A stretch of 64,000 nt of DNA from Variimorphobacter saccharofermentans (GCF_014174405.1 NZ_JACEGA010000001.1:3202501-3266500); one strand, 5' to 3'. Shown: positions 39,603 to 48,409, counted from the first letter of the stretch. Notes: generated by a model not told the origin, from the letters alone. Program-made: numbers and translations.

Positions 39603-40130
39603 ATGCTTATGATAACGATATCTACCGAATATTGCAATCCTATTTCACAAGATTCCTACGAAAATTTAATTAATTCTCTTCAATTCCACCAGTTGACCTG
39701 CACCTGTGGGCATTCTGCATGCCTTACGATTCATGGCTACTATGATCGTAACATAAAACTGAAGGACCATTCTGTTCTTTTACATATCTGCCGCGTAAAA
39801 TGCAACCATTGTAATACAACACACGCCTTACTTCCATCGTTTATTGTTCCTTATTCACAGATCTCGTTACCTGATCAGGTGGATATCATTTCCTGTCATG
39901 AGAACTCTGGTAACTACTCCGATGTCATGGAGAGAACTCCCTCCATTGATGAAAACTGTATTCACTCTATCGTTCGCAGATATATCCACCACTGGCTTCA
40001 GCGGATTTTGTCTTTTAAGCTCTTTGTCTCCACATCCCACACCTTCATCCAGATCTGTTTTTTACATTACGGTCGCCAATTTATGCAGGTTAAAAAAACA
40101 CCAAATATTTTATTTCTAACACCCACATAA
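39603..40130 (+). CDS. DUF6431-type zinc-finger protein of the transposon
   Basis: 175 residues. Two cysteine pairs (LTCTCGHSACLTIHGYYDR and VKCNHCNTTHALLPSFIVPY) form the zinc-ribbon-like DUF6431 region, followed by SQISLPDQVDIISC and a basic helical C-terminus. Proteins of this type are found next to TniA-like integrases in Clostridia and I infer a DNA-binding or target-selection role. No strong ribosome binding site precedes ATG 39603. The second ATG at 39609 is equally possible. Confidence 0.65.
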   Translation: MLMITISTEYCNPISQDSYENLINSLQFHQLTCTCGHSACLTIHGYYDRNIKLKDHSVLLHICRVKCNHCNTTHALLPSFIVPYSQISLPDQVDIISCHENSGNYSDVMERTPSIDENCIHSIVRRYIHHWLQRILSFKLFVSTSHTFIQICFLHYGRQFMQVKKTPNILFLTPT

Positions 40131-40167
40131 CCTTACACGACATCCCATATGGAACCTTCTATACTAT

Positions 40168-40188
40168 AAGTGTATTCCGAATACACTT
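40168..40188. promoter_or_regulatory. 21-bp palindrome before the transposase gene
   Basis: AAGTGTATTC and GAATACACTT are separated by one base. The palindrome lies 25 nt before ATG 40214, just ahead of the AGGAGG. It could be an operator for self-repression or a hairpin controlling translation. Confidence 0.5.
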
Positions 40189-40213
40189 CAAAAAAACAAA
40201 GGAGGTTTCCATT

Positions 40214-41458
40214 ATGACCCAGGAACAAACACATGAAATCGCACTAATGCGCTATTCTGTCATCGCACCACTCATCTCAGGACTTCAGGACAGCTTTTCA
40301 TCCAATGAGGCTTTCTTTCGTGATGCCTCTGCAAGAGGTGTAATGGCACCGGATGGTACCACAAAACACTTTGCACCAACTACCATTAAGAAATGGTACA
40401 ACCACTACAATAAAGGTGGCTTTGATGCTCTTGTTCCTTCCTCAAGAGCTGACCTTGGAAAACCCAGAAAACTTGATGATGAACTTCAGGAACAGATAAA
40501 ATATCTTAAGACCAACTATCCACGAATGTCAGCTGCCGCTATTTACCGTCAGCTACGGGATAACGGAAGTATCCGTCCGGATGACCTGTCAGAATCAACG
40601 GTGAACCGCTATCTTAACTCTCTGGCTCTGGAAATGAAAACTACAACAAATCAGGATATGCGCCGTTATGAACGCCCGCACATTAATGAAGTCTGGTGTG
40701 GTGATAGTAGTGTTGGTCCTTACCTTAAGACAGTCGATGGAAAGAAACACAAGGTCTATATCATTGCCCTCATTGACGATGCCAGTCGTTTTATTGTTGG
40801 AATTGATATCTTCTTCAATGACAACTTTGTAAATCTGATGTCTGTTATGAAATCTGCGGTTGCAAAGTATGGCCGTCCACAGATGTTTAATTTCGATAAC
40901 GGTTCCTCCTATAAGAATAAACAGATGGAACTTCTTGCAGCCCGTCTTGGTTCCATCATCCATTATGACCAACCGTATACTCCAACCCAGAAGGCAAAAA
41001 TTGAGCGGTGGTTTCGGACCATGAAGGACCAATGGATGGCAGCCCTGGATATCCGCGACTTTCACTCACTTGACGAGCTTCGTGGAAACTTGATGGCTTA
41101 TGTAAACCACTACAACCAGTCGGTTCATTCCTCTTTAAAAGGCAAGTCTCCGCAGGACCGATTTTTCTCAGAACCGGAACGCATCCGTCGTCTTTCCGAA
41201 GAAGAGATTGATCATAACTTCTTGCTTGAAATTGAACGTCGCGTTTCTGCCGACAGTGTTATTACCATTGACCAGGTGGAATACGAAGTCGACTGCCGTT
41301 TTGCAAAGCAGCGTATCCGTCTACGCTATTCTCCGGGTATGGAAGAAATCTTTATCGTGGAATCGGATGGAACACTTACTCCGATCCGACTGCTCAACAA
41401 GCATGAGAATGCATTTGTAAAACGTGAAAAAATACATTTATGTAGAGGTGATGAATAA
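40214..41458 (+). CDS. DDE integrase/transposase, TniA/Mu-like (rve domain)
   Basis: 414 residues. An N-terminal helix-turn-helix region (FAPTTIKKWYNHYNKGGFDA) and a second one (RMSAAAIYRQLRDNGSIRPD) are followed by the rve catalytic core. DDE residues are in NEVWCGDSSVGPYL, MFNFDNGSSYKN and KAKIERWFRTMKDQW. The C-terminal Mu-type beta barrel (ITIDQVEYEVDCRFAKQRIR) is present. It cuts and joins the transposon ends and works with the ATPase encoded immediately downstream (stop and start codons overlap). AGGAGG precedes the start. Confidence 0.9.
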   Translation: MTQEQTHEIALMRYSVIAPLISGLQDSFSSNEAFFRDASARGVMAPDGTTKHFAPTTIKKWYNHYNKGGFDALVPSSRADLGKPRKLDDELQEQIKYLKTNYPRMSAAAIYRQLRDNGSIRPDDLSESTVNRYLNSLALEMKTTTNQDMRRYERPHINEVWCGDSSVGPYLKTVDGKKHKVYIIALIDDASRFIVGIDIFFNDNFVNLMSVMKSAVAKYGRPQMFNFDNGSSYKNKQMELLAARLGSIIHYDQPYTPTQKAKIERWFRTMKDQWMAALDIRDFHSLDELRGNLMAYVNHYNQSVHSSLKGKSPQDRFFSEPERIRRLSEEEIDHNFLLEIERRVSADSVITIDQVEYEVDCRFAKQRIRLRYSPGMEEIFIVESDGTLTPIRLLNKHENAFVKREKIHLCRGDE

Positions 41459-42258
41459 TGGATTATACGATTCGCTATGGTATGGAATTCAATCCATTTT
41501 TAAAGAATTCCAAAGAGATACTGATTCACACAAACGAATACAAGGAAACACAGTTCCGTCTGGACTATCTTGCAAAAACAAAGGGCTTCGGACTTCTTAC
41601 TGGAAGCCCCGGCAGAGGCAAGACGACTGCTGTCCGAAACTGGGCAGTTACATTAAATCCTTCTCTTTACAAAGTGGTATACTCCAGCTTTTCCACCCTT
41701 ACTGCCAATGATTTCTACCGGAATCTTGTAACAGAACTCGGGGCACAACCTGTGTTTCGTAAACCAGACAACTTCCGGATTATCCAGGATGAAATCACAC
41801 GACTTGCTGTGGAAAAACGCAAAACTCCTGTCATCATCATAGATGAAGCGAATTACATCAATAATGCAATTCTGAATGATTTGAAGATCCTATTCAACTT
41901 TGAAATGGATTCCAAAGACCGGGCAGCTATTCTGCTCACTGGGCTTCCCACACTGAATTCCACGCTTAAGCTTGGTATTCATGAACCTCTTCGTCAGCGA
42001 ATCGTCATGAATTACGAAATCGGTGGTCTGACCAAAGAAGAAGGACGCCAGTATATCTCTGAAAAATTAAAAAGTGCCGGCTGTAATCAGCCTGTTTTTG
42101 AGGATAACGCCATAGAAGCTGTCCTCAACGCAGCTGACGGTGTACCTCGTATGATAAACAAACTTTGCAATGCCTGTCTTCTTATTGGAGACAGTACGAG
42201 ATCTGATATCATAACCTCTGATATCGTCATGAAAGCTGTCAATGACAGCGAACTTTAA
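41458..42258 (+). CDS. AAA ATPase, TniB/ExeA-like transposition protein
   Basis: 266 residues. Walker A is LLTGSPGRGKTTAVRNWA, Walker B is VIIIDEANYI, and sensor-like residues lie in LLTGLPTLNSTLKLGIHEPL and LRQRIVMNYEIGGL. This is the ExeA/TniB/MuB-like group, which picks target DNA and activates the DDE transposase. The start overlaps the transposase stop codon by one base, so translation is coupled. Confidence 0.9.
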   Translation: MDYTIRYGMEFNPFLKNSKEILIHTNEYKETQFRLDYLAKTKGFGLLTGSPGRGKTTAVRNWAVTLNPSLYKVVYSSFSTLTANDFYRNLVTELGAQPVFRKPDNFRIIQDEITRLAVEKRKTPVIIIDEANYINNAILNDLKILFNFEMDSKDRAAILLTGLPTLNSTLKLGIHEPLRQRIVMNYEIGGLTKEEGRQYISEKLKSAGCNQPVFEDNAIEAVLNAADGVPRMINKLCNACLLIGDSTRSDIITSDIVMKAVNDSEL

Positions 42259-42272
42259 AGGAGGCATTAATC

Positions 42273-42566
42273 ATGGACCTTGACTATATCTGTACCGGGA
42301 CAGAGGACATAGAACCAATACGTTGGAATGGACATATCAACCTATTAAGAAGTACGGATCCTTATGAACTTGAGGTCACAGCAAGGGATAGCAGCTTTCA
42401 TATCCTTTGTGGGAAACATGAATATGGAAGCTACATCTGCATTCCTAATTGGAATATCGGAACCGAACTGGCCGGACTATCTGATCGTTTCTGGAATTTC
42501 GAGTGTCTGACAACGTATTATCCTGAGTTATCCCGGTGGATGCAATCAGCATTATCGACGCATTAG
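42273..42566 (+). CDS. DUF6618-like small protein of the transposon
   Basis: 97 residues, AAGGAGG upstream. MDLDYICTGTEDIEPIRWNG to VTARDSSFHILCGKH, then GSYICIPNWNIGTELAGLSD resemble DUF6618 proteins. No catalytic motif and no known function. It is last in the transposon operon, so it may be cargo or an accessory. Confidence 0.6.
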   Translation: MDLDYICTGTEDIEPIRWNGHINLLRSTDPYELEVTARDSSFHILCGKHEYGSYICIPNWNIGTELAGLSDRFWNFECLTTYYPELSRWMQSALSTH

Positions 42567-42600
42567 TAAAACTCAGTGAATATATATCAATCCAAGAAGA

Positions 42601-42620
42601 AGCAGGGTAACCTGCTTTTT
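42601..42620 (+). terminator. Terminator of the transposon operon
   Basis: AGCAGG-GTAA-CCTGCT is followed by TTTTT on the plus strand. 42621-42751 holds nothing recognisable. Confidence 0.85.
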
Positions 42621-42751
42621 CTGTCGTTCTAATAATCTGCACCATTTTGAATTGAACCAAATAGCTTGCATAAACTAGAGTTACTAAAGTGACTAAAAGA
42701 ATAATCAGGAAACCGATTTAGGATAAAATAAACTGCATGGAACAGGAGCTT

Positions 42752-43365
42752 CTAATCTGCGGGACAACATCCAGTTTCATCAAGTAATAGTAGGCCTATA
42801 TTATTTTTTATATATTCTTCTTTAATAATATTATTTTTTTAGTAACTCTTTCTTTATCCAATACAACAAATGAGTAGTCAGAAAAGCTCTTATTAAAAAT
42901 TGCTTGTTCTAATGCTTCTTGCCATTTTTGAAGTTTTAATTCTAAAGTGATTATTTCTTCCGGTATTAATTTTCTCCATTCAGTAGCTATATACTTCTGT
43001 CTTGAAACCTTTAATATTAATTTCCTTTTTTCCAAGACTTCTAAACAATCAACAATTTTTTGCTTATCCATAAAAATATGTTTTTGCACTTTGTTTACAG
43101 TTATTTCGTCATATATTGAGAATAAAGCCAATATATCTAATATATAATTTTCTATATATTTAAATTTTTTCTCATACTCACTATCCAATAAACTAGATAT
43201 TTTATCATCTTGAATTATAGCGACTACCAAATCAATCATACGATAATACACCGGTAATTCTTCTGCTATAATAAAATCGTCCTGATAAGAAATAGTTTTA
43301 AACAAAAATTCTTTTACATTACTTTTCATTTTAGGTGTCATCTCTTTTTCTAATGCAAAAGCCAT
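42752..43365 (-). pseudogene. Winged-helix protein with a PD-(D/E)XK-like C-terminal region, frameshifted in a poly-A tract
   Basis: As written the frame ends at 42808 after 185 residues. It has an N-terminal helical region, a winged-helix-like part (DILALFSIYDEITVNKVQKH, VDCLEVLEKRKLILKV) and a segment resembling a restriction-type nuclease core (EIITLELKLQKWQEALEQ, DYSFVVLDKERV), with an ExK pair. It stops abruptly after an A7 tract (42834-42840). Adding one A continues the frame to 42752 with KEEYIKNNIGLLLLDETG, a natural ending for this fold. This could be a real mutation, phase-variable slippage or a sequence error. It lies downstream of the retron gene on the same strand. Confidence 0.65.
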
Positions 43366-43623
43366 ATAATCACCTCACTGCTTTTTCTTAATATTATACC
43401 ACTATTTTTTATTTATGAATTATCATAGTTTAACGATGATGTACTTTCTATCAACGACCATATGAGTTGGCCTATACCATTCTTTATGGTCAACTTTTTA
43501 TATTATATCTAATCTTACTATAATATTCAATTAGGCAATATACACATGGTTGGATAGGGTCCTCAGGGTTTTAGGAAATTATATATATTCTTTAAAATAC
43601 AAAGTACTTATTGTAATTGTGTT
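43366..43623. other. Spacer between the retron gene and the winged-helix gene
   Basis: No gene seen. GACCATA and TATGGTC (about 43457-43490) form a long-loop inverted repeat that may end the retron transcript. Confidence 0.4.
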
Positions 43624-45318
43624 TTAATTTCTCATATGTTCAATAACATCATGAATTGGAATAAAGCCATGTTTAAATTCCGGGTCATTAGACTCATCGT
43701 CTTCCTCTAAACTAGTGACTCCACCTTTAATAATTCCCACAACTTCATGTAATAGGTCCAATACCACTCCACCACTAGCTCCTTTTGCAATCCTTCCACT
43801 TATTGTATATAATTCTTGTCCAAAATACGAAGTTTTGTTCGTAATATAGCATGTATGTATATATGGTGTATCTCCATCCATATAATTTGGATAACCAATA
43901 ATAATAACTTTATCTCCAGCTTTTAAATTACTAGAATCGCCTAATTCAAAACCGTTTTGTGACTTATCAAAATTATTACATATATTAATATAGCAAGCAT
44001 AATCAATTTCATAGCTTTCTTTATATAAATTCGAACTTTTTGTTATCACTCCAACTTGCTTGCCGGTATTTTTTTTAACAGAGTAGAAATTATCATCGGG
44101 TATAACATGGTAACTAGTCATTAAACCGTATGTTTTTAGTAAAAATCCGGAACCTTGCCTTGCAACGTTCTTACTCGTACATTGCAATATGAATATATTG
44201 TCGTCTATCATATTATGAAATTTGTCATACTCATCAATATTAAATATTTTTTTGTTAGAAATTATATTTAGTTGTTTTGCATATTTTAAAAATGTTGGAT
44301 TATCATTACCTTTTATTAATTTAATATATCCAATTTTCCCTTTTAAGACTTGCTCAAACCAATTAGACACATCTTCTTTTCTGTCAACTTTGTCTTCATT
44401 TTGAATATATGCTTTTATACGATGATTATTGCATTTTCCCTTATTGACATATATTTTTGCACTATCATATATCCCTTTATTCTTACAACAATGTAATATT
44501 GCCCTAACTTCTTTTATATATTCTCGTTTTAAATTAGTAAATTTATTGACAACCAACCCTGTCACTTCTTGTCTTCGTCTGTTGTCCATCAGTCTAACTT
44601 TGTTCATATTTACAACAAAGTTATTCTTTTTTAATATAAACTCTAGCTCTTTACCAATATGTATATCACCTTTATCCAGATATACTAAGGCTTCAGGAAA
44701 GGAATTTTTATAACATGAAAAAGTTATATCATCTGCATATCGCGTATAAACAACTTGGTTCTTTTTAGCTAGGTGCGTCAACTGCGTATCTAATGGTGAG
44801 CAAATCATATTCGTTATAATTGGTGAAGTAGGAGCTCCTTGAGGTAATACACCACGATAACACGCAATTTGAGCGATTACCATCGCCGCTTCTTCTCCCA
44901 AATTATATGGTGGTTTCATGAATAACCCACGGACCCTACCAAAATGAATTTGTGTAAAAAAATCTTTTAAATCAATATTCAAAACATTTTTTCTTTTACA
45001 GTGGTTATCAGCATTTTGATAAATACTTTTATTTTTAACGAATCCATATGAAGCAGGTTTCACCTTATATGCTATATTAAGTATGTCTGCTAGTTTTCGT
45101 TGTATACTTCTAAGCTTTTTATTGGGTGCAGATATTTTTCTATATTCGCCATTTTTCTTAGGTATCTTAAATTCTGTATACATATTGTCTGGCTTTATTG
45201 CATATAAAAAATATCTAAGGCTTTTGTCTTCTATTTGTAAAATATCAGCGACATCTTCCCTAGATTGCATTTGATAAAACAGCTTTTCAGTTTCTATATC
45301 TGTTCTTGCATTAATCAT
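43624..45318 (-). CDS. Retron-type reverse transcriptase fused to a trypsin-like protease
   Basis: 564 residues. Residues about 30-330 are a retron-type reverse transcriptase. KIPKKNGEYRKISAPNKKLR is the early motif, LNIDLKDFFTQIHFGRVRGL holds the first catalytic aspartate, GVLPQGAPTSPIITNMICSP follows, VYTRYADDITFS carries the YADD pair, and EVTGLVVNKFTNLKREYIKE is the thumb region typical of retrons. Residues about 385-564 are a trypsin-like domain: GSGFLLKTYGLMTSYHVIPD (histidine), ESYEIDYACYI (aspartate) and AKGASGGVVLD (serine). There is no maturase or endonuclease domain. A candidate msr-msd RNA lies just upstream. Retrons are anti-phage systems in which the reverse transcriptase makes an RNA-DNA hybrid controlling a toxic effector, and the protease is the likely effector. 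The ribosome binding site before ATG 45318 is weak. Confidence 0.92.
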   Translation of the reverse strand: MINARTDIETEKLFYQMQSREDVADILQIEDKSLRYFLYAIKPDNMYTEFKIPKKNGEYRKISAPNKKLRSIQRKLADILNIAYKVKPASYGFVKNKSIYQNADNHCKRKNVLNIDLKDFFTQIHFGRVRGLFMKPPYNLGEEAAMVIAQIACYRGVLPQGAPTSPIITNMICSPLDTQLTHLAKKNQVVYTRYADDITFSCYKNSFPEALVYLDKGDIHIGKELEFILKKNNFVVNMNKVRLMDNRRRQEVTGLVVNKFTNLKREYIKEVRAILHCCKNKGIYDSAKIYVNKGKCNNHRIKAYIQNEDKVDRKEDVSNWFEQVLKGKIGYIKLIKGNDNPTFLKYAKQLNIISNKKIFNIDEYDKFHNMIDDNIFILQCTSKNVARQGSGFLLKTYGLMTSYHVIPDDNFYSVKKNTGKQVGVITKSSNLYKESYEIDYACYINICNNFDKSQNGFELGDSSNLKAGDKVIIIGYPNYMDGDTPYIHTCYITNKTSYFGQELYTISGRIAKGASGGVVLDLLHEVVGIIKGGVTSLEEDDESNDPEFKHGFIPIHDVIEHMRN

Positions 45319-45342
45319 TTTACGACTTGTTTCCCTTCTAAA

Positions 45343-45475
45343 ATATATAGGAGAATTCTACCTTATCATTATTACATTATAGTATATATAATAATTAACA
45401 TACAGCTGGATATCCTGTTGACATTCTTGTACATCGTTGCAGTATCACTAACGAAAATCAATTCTCCTATATATA
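45343..45475 (-). ncRNA. Candidate retron msr-msd RNA bounded by a1/a2 inverted repeats
   Basis: A perfect 15-bp inverted repeat, AATTCTCCTATATAT (45460-45474) and ATATATAGGAGAATT (45343-45357), encloses 102 nt. In retrons such a pair (a1 and a2) closes the RNA from which the reverse transcriptase copies DNA. Inside, read on the minus strand, ATTATTA with TAATAAT makes an AT-rich stem that could be the msd, and ACAGGATATCCAGCTGT offers a small msr stem. A guanosine follows the a1 repeat. The promoter at 45480-45508 would start transcription at the a1 edge, and the reverse transcriptase gene begins 24 nt after the a2 edge. The detailed fold was not computed. Confidence 0.75.
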
Positions 45476-45479
45476 CATT

Positions 45480-45508
45480 ATTATACCATTTTCTACAAAT
45501 TTAATCAA
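45480..45508 (-). promoter_or_regulatory. Promoter of the retron
   Basis: On the minus strand TTGATT (45508-45503) and TATAAT (45485-45480) are 17 nt apart. The start point 6-8 nt later coincides with the outer edge of the a1 repeat. Confidence 0.8.
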
Positions 45509-45562
45509 ACCATTCTAACAAATTCCTCCATCAAAATATAAATATGAACATTTTAATAAAAA

Positions 45563-45591
45563 GACACTACCATACATAATATGATAGTGCC
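45563..45591 (-). terminator. Terminator downstream of ppdK
   Basis: On the minus strand GGCACTATCAT and ATGGTAGTGTC pair around a 7-nt loop and lead into TTTTTATT. Confidence 0.75.
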
Positions 45592-45607
45592 TTCTACTGC
45601 CATATAA

Positions 45608-45730
45608 CTATATCCAAGCCTCAACAGTAATATCATCCCACTGATTACGTCTCAGATACGCTCCATAGCTTTTTCTATATTCTTTTGCTTCATCAAAACT
45701 TATCGTATGCTCGAAGAGTTTGAATTCGCT
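45608..45730 (-). pseudogene. Coding-like remnant directly after ppdK
   Basis: A frame different from that of ppdK reads SEFKLFEHTISFDEAKEYRK and SYGAYLRRNQWDDITVEAWI before TAG 45608. The composition is protein-like, with alternating charged and aromatic residues, but there is no start codon or ribosome binding site. It overlaps the last bases of ppdK. It may be the end of a gene lost by deletion. I do not recognise the family. Confidence 0.35.
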
Positions 45731-48351
45731 TATCTTTGATTCAATGCTGCCTGTGCTGCTGCAAGTCTTGCGATCGGCACACGGAAAGGTGAACAGGATA
45801 CATAGTTCAATCCTACCTTATGGCAGAACTCTACTGTAGAAGGATCTCCACCATGCTCACCGCAGATACCAAGCTTAATTGTAGGTCTGGTAGCACGTCC
45901 CTTTTCAGATGCCATCTTCACTAACTGACCAACACCTTCCTGGTCAAGTCTTGCAAATGGATCTGATTCATAGATCTTATTCTTGTAGTAAGCATCTAAG
46001 AACTTACCAGCATCATCACGAGAGAAACCAAATGTCATCTGTGTTAAATCGTTGGTACCGAAGGAGAAGAATTCTGCTTCTTCTGCGATTTCATCAGCAA
46101 GTAATGCTGCACGAGGAATCTCGATCATAGTACCTACATGATACTCGATATCGGAGCCCATTTCCTTCTTAACTGCTTCTGCTGTCTCAACAACTACTTC
46201 CTTAACATATTTTAACTCTCTCTTCTCACCAACAAGAGGTATCATGATTTCAGGAACAATATCGTAACCTTTTTCTTTCTTTACTTCAATAGCAGCTTCC
46301 ATAACGGCTCTGGTCTGCATTTTTGCAATTTCAGGATAGGTTACTGCAAGACGGCAACCTCTGTGACCCATCATCGGGTTGAACTCATGTAAGGAATCAC
46401 AGGTGTCTTTTACTTCCTGTACGGAAAGACCCATATCTTTTGCCAATGCAGCGATATCTGCTTCATCCGTAGGAACGAACTCATGTAACGGAGGATCTAA
46501 GAAACGGATAGTAACCGGTCTTCCTTCCATTACCTCATAAAGAGCCTTAAAGTCACCCTTCTGGAAAGGAATTAACTCATTTAATGCTGCTTCTCTTGCT
46601 TCTACTGTCTTACTTAAGATCATCTTTCTGATCTTAGGAATTCTATCAGCTTCGAAGAACATATGCTCTGTACGGCAGAGACCAATACCTTCTGCACCAA
46701 ATTTTACAGCATTTGCTGCATCTGCAGGAGTATCTGCATTAGTTCTTACCTTTAAGGTTCTGATCTCATCAGCCCATTTCATAATTCTTTCAAAGTTACC
46801 ACTGATGGAAGCTTCTACAGTAGGAATATCTCCAATGTAGATGTTACCTGTGGAACCGTCAAGGGAGATATAATCTCCTTCTTTTACTGTATTACCAGCT
46901 AATGTAAAGTATTTTTCCTCTTCATTAATTGTAATATCACCGCAACCAGATACACAAGCAGTACCCATACCACGAGCAACTACTGCTGCATGAGAAGTCA
47001 TACCGCCACGTACAGTTAAGATACCTTCAGCTGCATGCATACCTTCGATATCTTCCGGTGATGTCTCAAGACGAACAAGAATTACTCTCTCGCCTTTTTC
47101 ATGATGATTCTTAGCATCTTCTGCTGTAAAGTATACTCTACCAGCAGCTGCACCAGGAGATGCAGGTAATGCGCTTCCTACAGGCTTAGCTGCTTTTAAT
47201 GCTGCAGCATCAAAGGTAGGATGTAATAACTGATCTAAGGATTTTGCTTCAATTCTCTTGATAGCCTCTTCCTTGGTAATCTTTCCTTCATCTACTAAAT
47301 CACAAGCAATCTTCAAAGCAGCAGGTGCTGTTCTCTTACCGTTACGTGTCTGTAAGAAGTAAAGCTTCTTGTCCTCAATTGTGAACTCCATATCCTGCAT
47401 ATCTTTGTAGTGATTCTCAAGTAAGGTAGCAATTCTCATGAACTCTGCATAAGCTTCCGGCATATCTTCCTCTAACTTTGTGATAGGTTGAGGAGTTCTG
47501 ATACCAGCAACTACGTCTTCACCCTGAGCATTGATTAAGTATTCACCATAAATCTTTGCTTCACCGGTGGAAGGATTACGAGTAAATGCAACACCAGTAC
47601 CGGAAGTATCACCCATGTTACCAAATACCATAGCCTGAACGTTAACAGCAGTACCCCAATCACCAGGGATGTCATTCATTCTTCTATAGTAGATCGCACG
47701 AGGATTATCCCAAGAACGGAATACAGCGGTAACAGCTTCGATTAACTGATCTTCTGGATTCTGAGGGAAATCGGTGCCTTTTTCTTCTTTATAAAGAGCC
47801 TTAAACTGTGCAATAACTTCTTTTAAGTCTTCTGCAGTAAGCTCGGTGTCAAAATGAACACCCTTCTTTTCTTTGATTTCATCCAAAACTCTTTCGAACT
47901 TGGATTTGCTGATCTCCATAACTACGTCAGAGAACATCTGGATAAATCTTCTATAGGAGTCATATGCAAATCTCGGATTTCCTGTCTTCTTTGCAAAGCC
48001 TTCTACAGCTACATCTGTTAAACCTAAGTTCAGGATGGTATCCATCATACCAGGCATGGAAGCTCTAGCGCCAGAACGAACGGATACTAACAAAGGATTC
48101 TCGGTATCACCGAATTTCTTTCCCTGCTGTTCCTCAAGTTGCTTTAAGGCTGCAAAGATCTGATCCTTAATTTCATCTCTAATTTTCTTGCCACTATTGT
48201 AGTAATCTGTACAAGCTTCTGTCGTTACAGTAAATCCTTGAGGAATTGGAAGACCTAAATTAGTCATTTCTGCTAAGTTAGCGCCTTTACCACCAAGAAG
48301 GTTTTTCATATCTGCCTTACCTTCTTTAAACAAATATACCCATTTTGTCAT
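45730..48351 (-). CDS. ppdK: Pyruvate, phosphate dikinase
   Basis: 873 residues, normal length. The N-terminal ATP-binding domain opens GKGANLAEMTNLGLPIPQGF. The phosphohistidine domain has GGMTSHAAVVARGMGTACVS with the catalytic histidine. The C-terminal PEP/pyruvate domain has HEFNPMMGHRGCRLAV, EFFSFGTNDLTQMTFGFSRD and the catalytic cysteine segment LGICGEHGGDPSTVEF. The enzyme interconverts pyruvate, ATP and phosphate with PEP, AMP and pyrophosphate. In fermentative clostridia it often works in the glycolytic direction together with, or instead of, pyruvate kinase, which is also in this window. TTAGGAGGG precedes the start, and two large hairpins lie 50-220 nt upstream. Confidence 0.97.
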   Translation of the reverse strand: MTKWVYLFKEGKADMKNLLGGKGANLAEMTNLGLPIPQGFTVTTEACTDYYNSGKKIRDEIKDQIFAALKQLEEQQGKKFGDTENPLLVSVRSGARASMPGMMDTILNLGLTDVAVEGFAKKTGNPRFAYDSYRRFIQMFSDVVMEISKSKFERVLDEIKEKKGVHFDTELTAEDLKEVIAQFKALYKEEKGTDFPQNPEDQLIEAVTAVFRSWDNPRAIYYRRMNDIPGDWGTAVNVQAMVFGNMGDTSGTGVAFTRNPSTGEAKIYGEYLINAQGEDVVAGIRTPQPITKLEEDMPEAYAEFMRIATLLENHYKDMQDMEFTIEDKKLYFLQTRNGKRTAPAALKIACDLVDEGKITKEEAIKRIEAKSLDQLLHPTFDAAALKAAKPVGSALPASPGAAAGRVYFTAEDAKNHHEKGERVILVRLETSPEDIEGMHAAEGILTVRGGMTSHAAVVARGMGTACVSGCGDITINEEEKYFTLAGNTVKEGDYISLDGSTGNIYIGDIPTVEASISGNFERIMKWADEIRTLKVRTNADTPADAANAVKFGAEGIGLCRTEHMFFEADRIPKIRKMILSKTVEAREAALNELIPFQKGDFKALYEVMEGRPVTIRFLDPPLHEFVPTDEADIAALAKDMGLSVQEVKDTCDSLHEFNPMMGHRGCRLAVTYPEIAKMQTRAVMEAAIEVKKEKGYDIVPEIMIPLVGEKRELKYVKEVVVETAEAVKKEMGSDIEYHVGTMIEIPRAALLADEIAEEAEFFSFGTNDLTQMTFGFSRDDAGKFLDAYYKNKIYESDPFARLDQEGVGQLVKMASEKGRATRPTIKLGICGEHGGDPSTVEFCHKVGLNYVSCSPFRVPIARLAAAQAALNQR

Positions 48352-48409
48352 TTTGTAAGTGCCCTCCTAATTAAATTATATATTTTACAATTTGCCTATG
48401 CATTATCAA

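Larger units (their letters stand above)
39421..42620 (+). mobile_element. TniA/TniB-like transposon (DDE integrase, AAA ATPase, DUF6431, DUF6618)
   Basis: Four plus-strand genes (39603-42566) form one unit ending at a terminator at 42601-42620. The left part holds several hairpins and no gene. I could not find a terminal inverted repeat or target duplication, so both boundaries are approximate. The left edge is set by the end of the neighbouring remnant. Codon use looks less AT-rich than the flanks, consistent with transfer. Confidence 0.65.

Noticed and set aside
43624..45318. Group II intron maturase or diversity-generating retroelement reverse transcriptase
   Set aside because: No maturase or endonuclease domain, no intron structure and no template/variable repeat pair was seen. 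Adjacent a1/a2 repeats and the thumb motif point to a retron.
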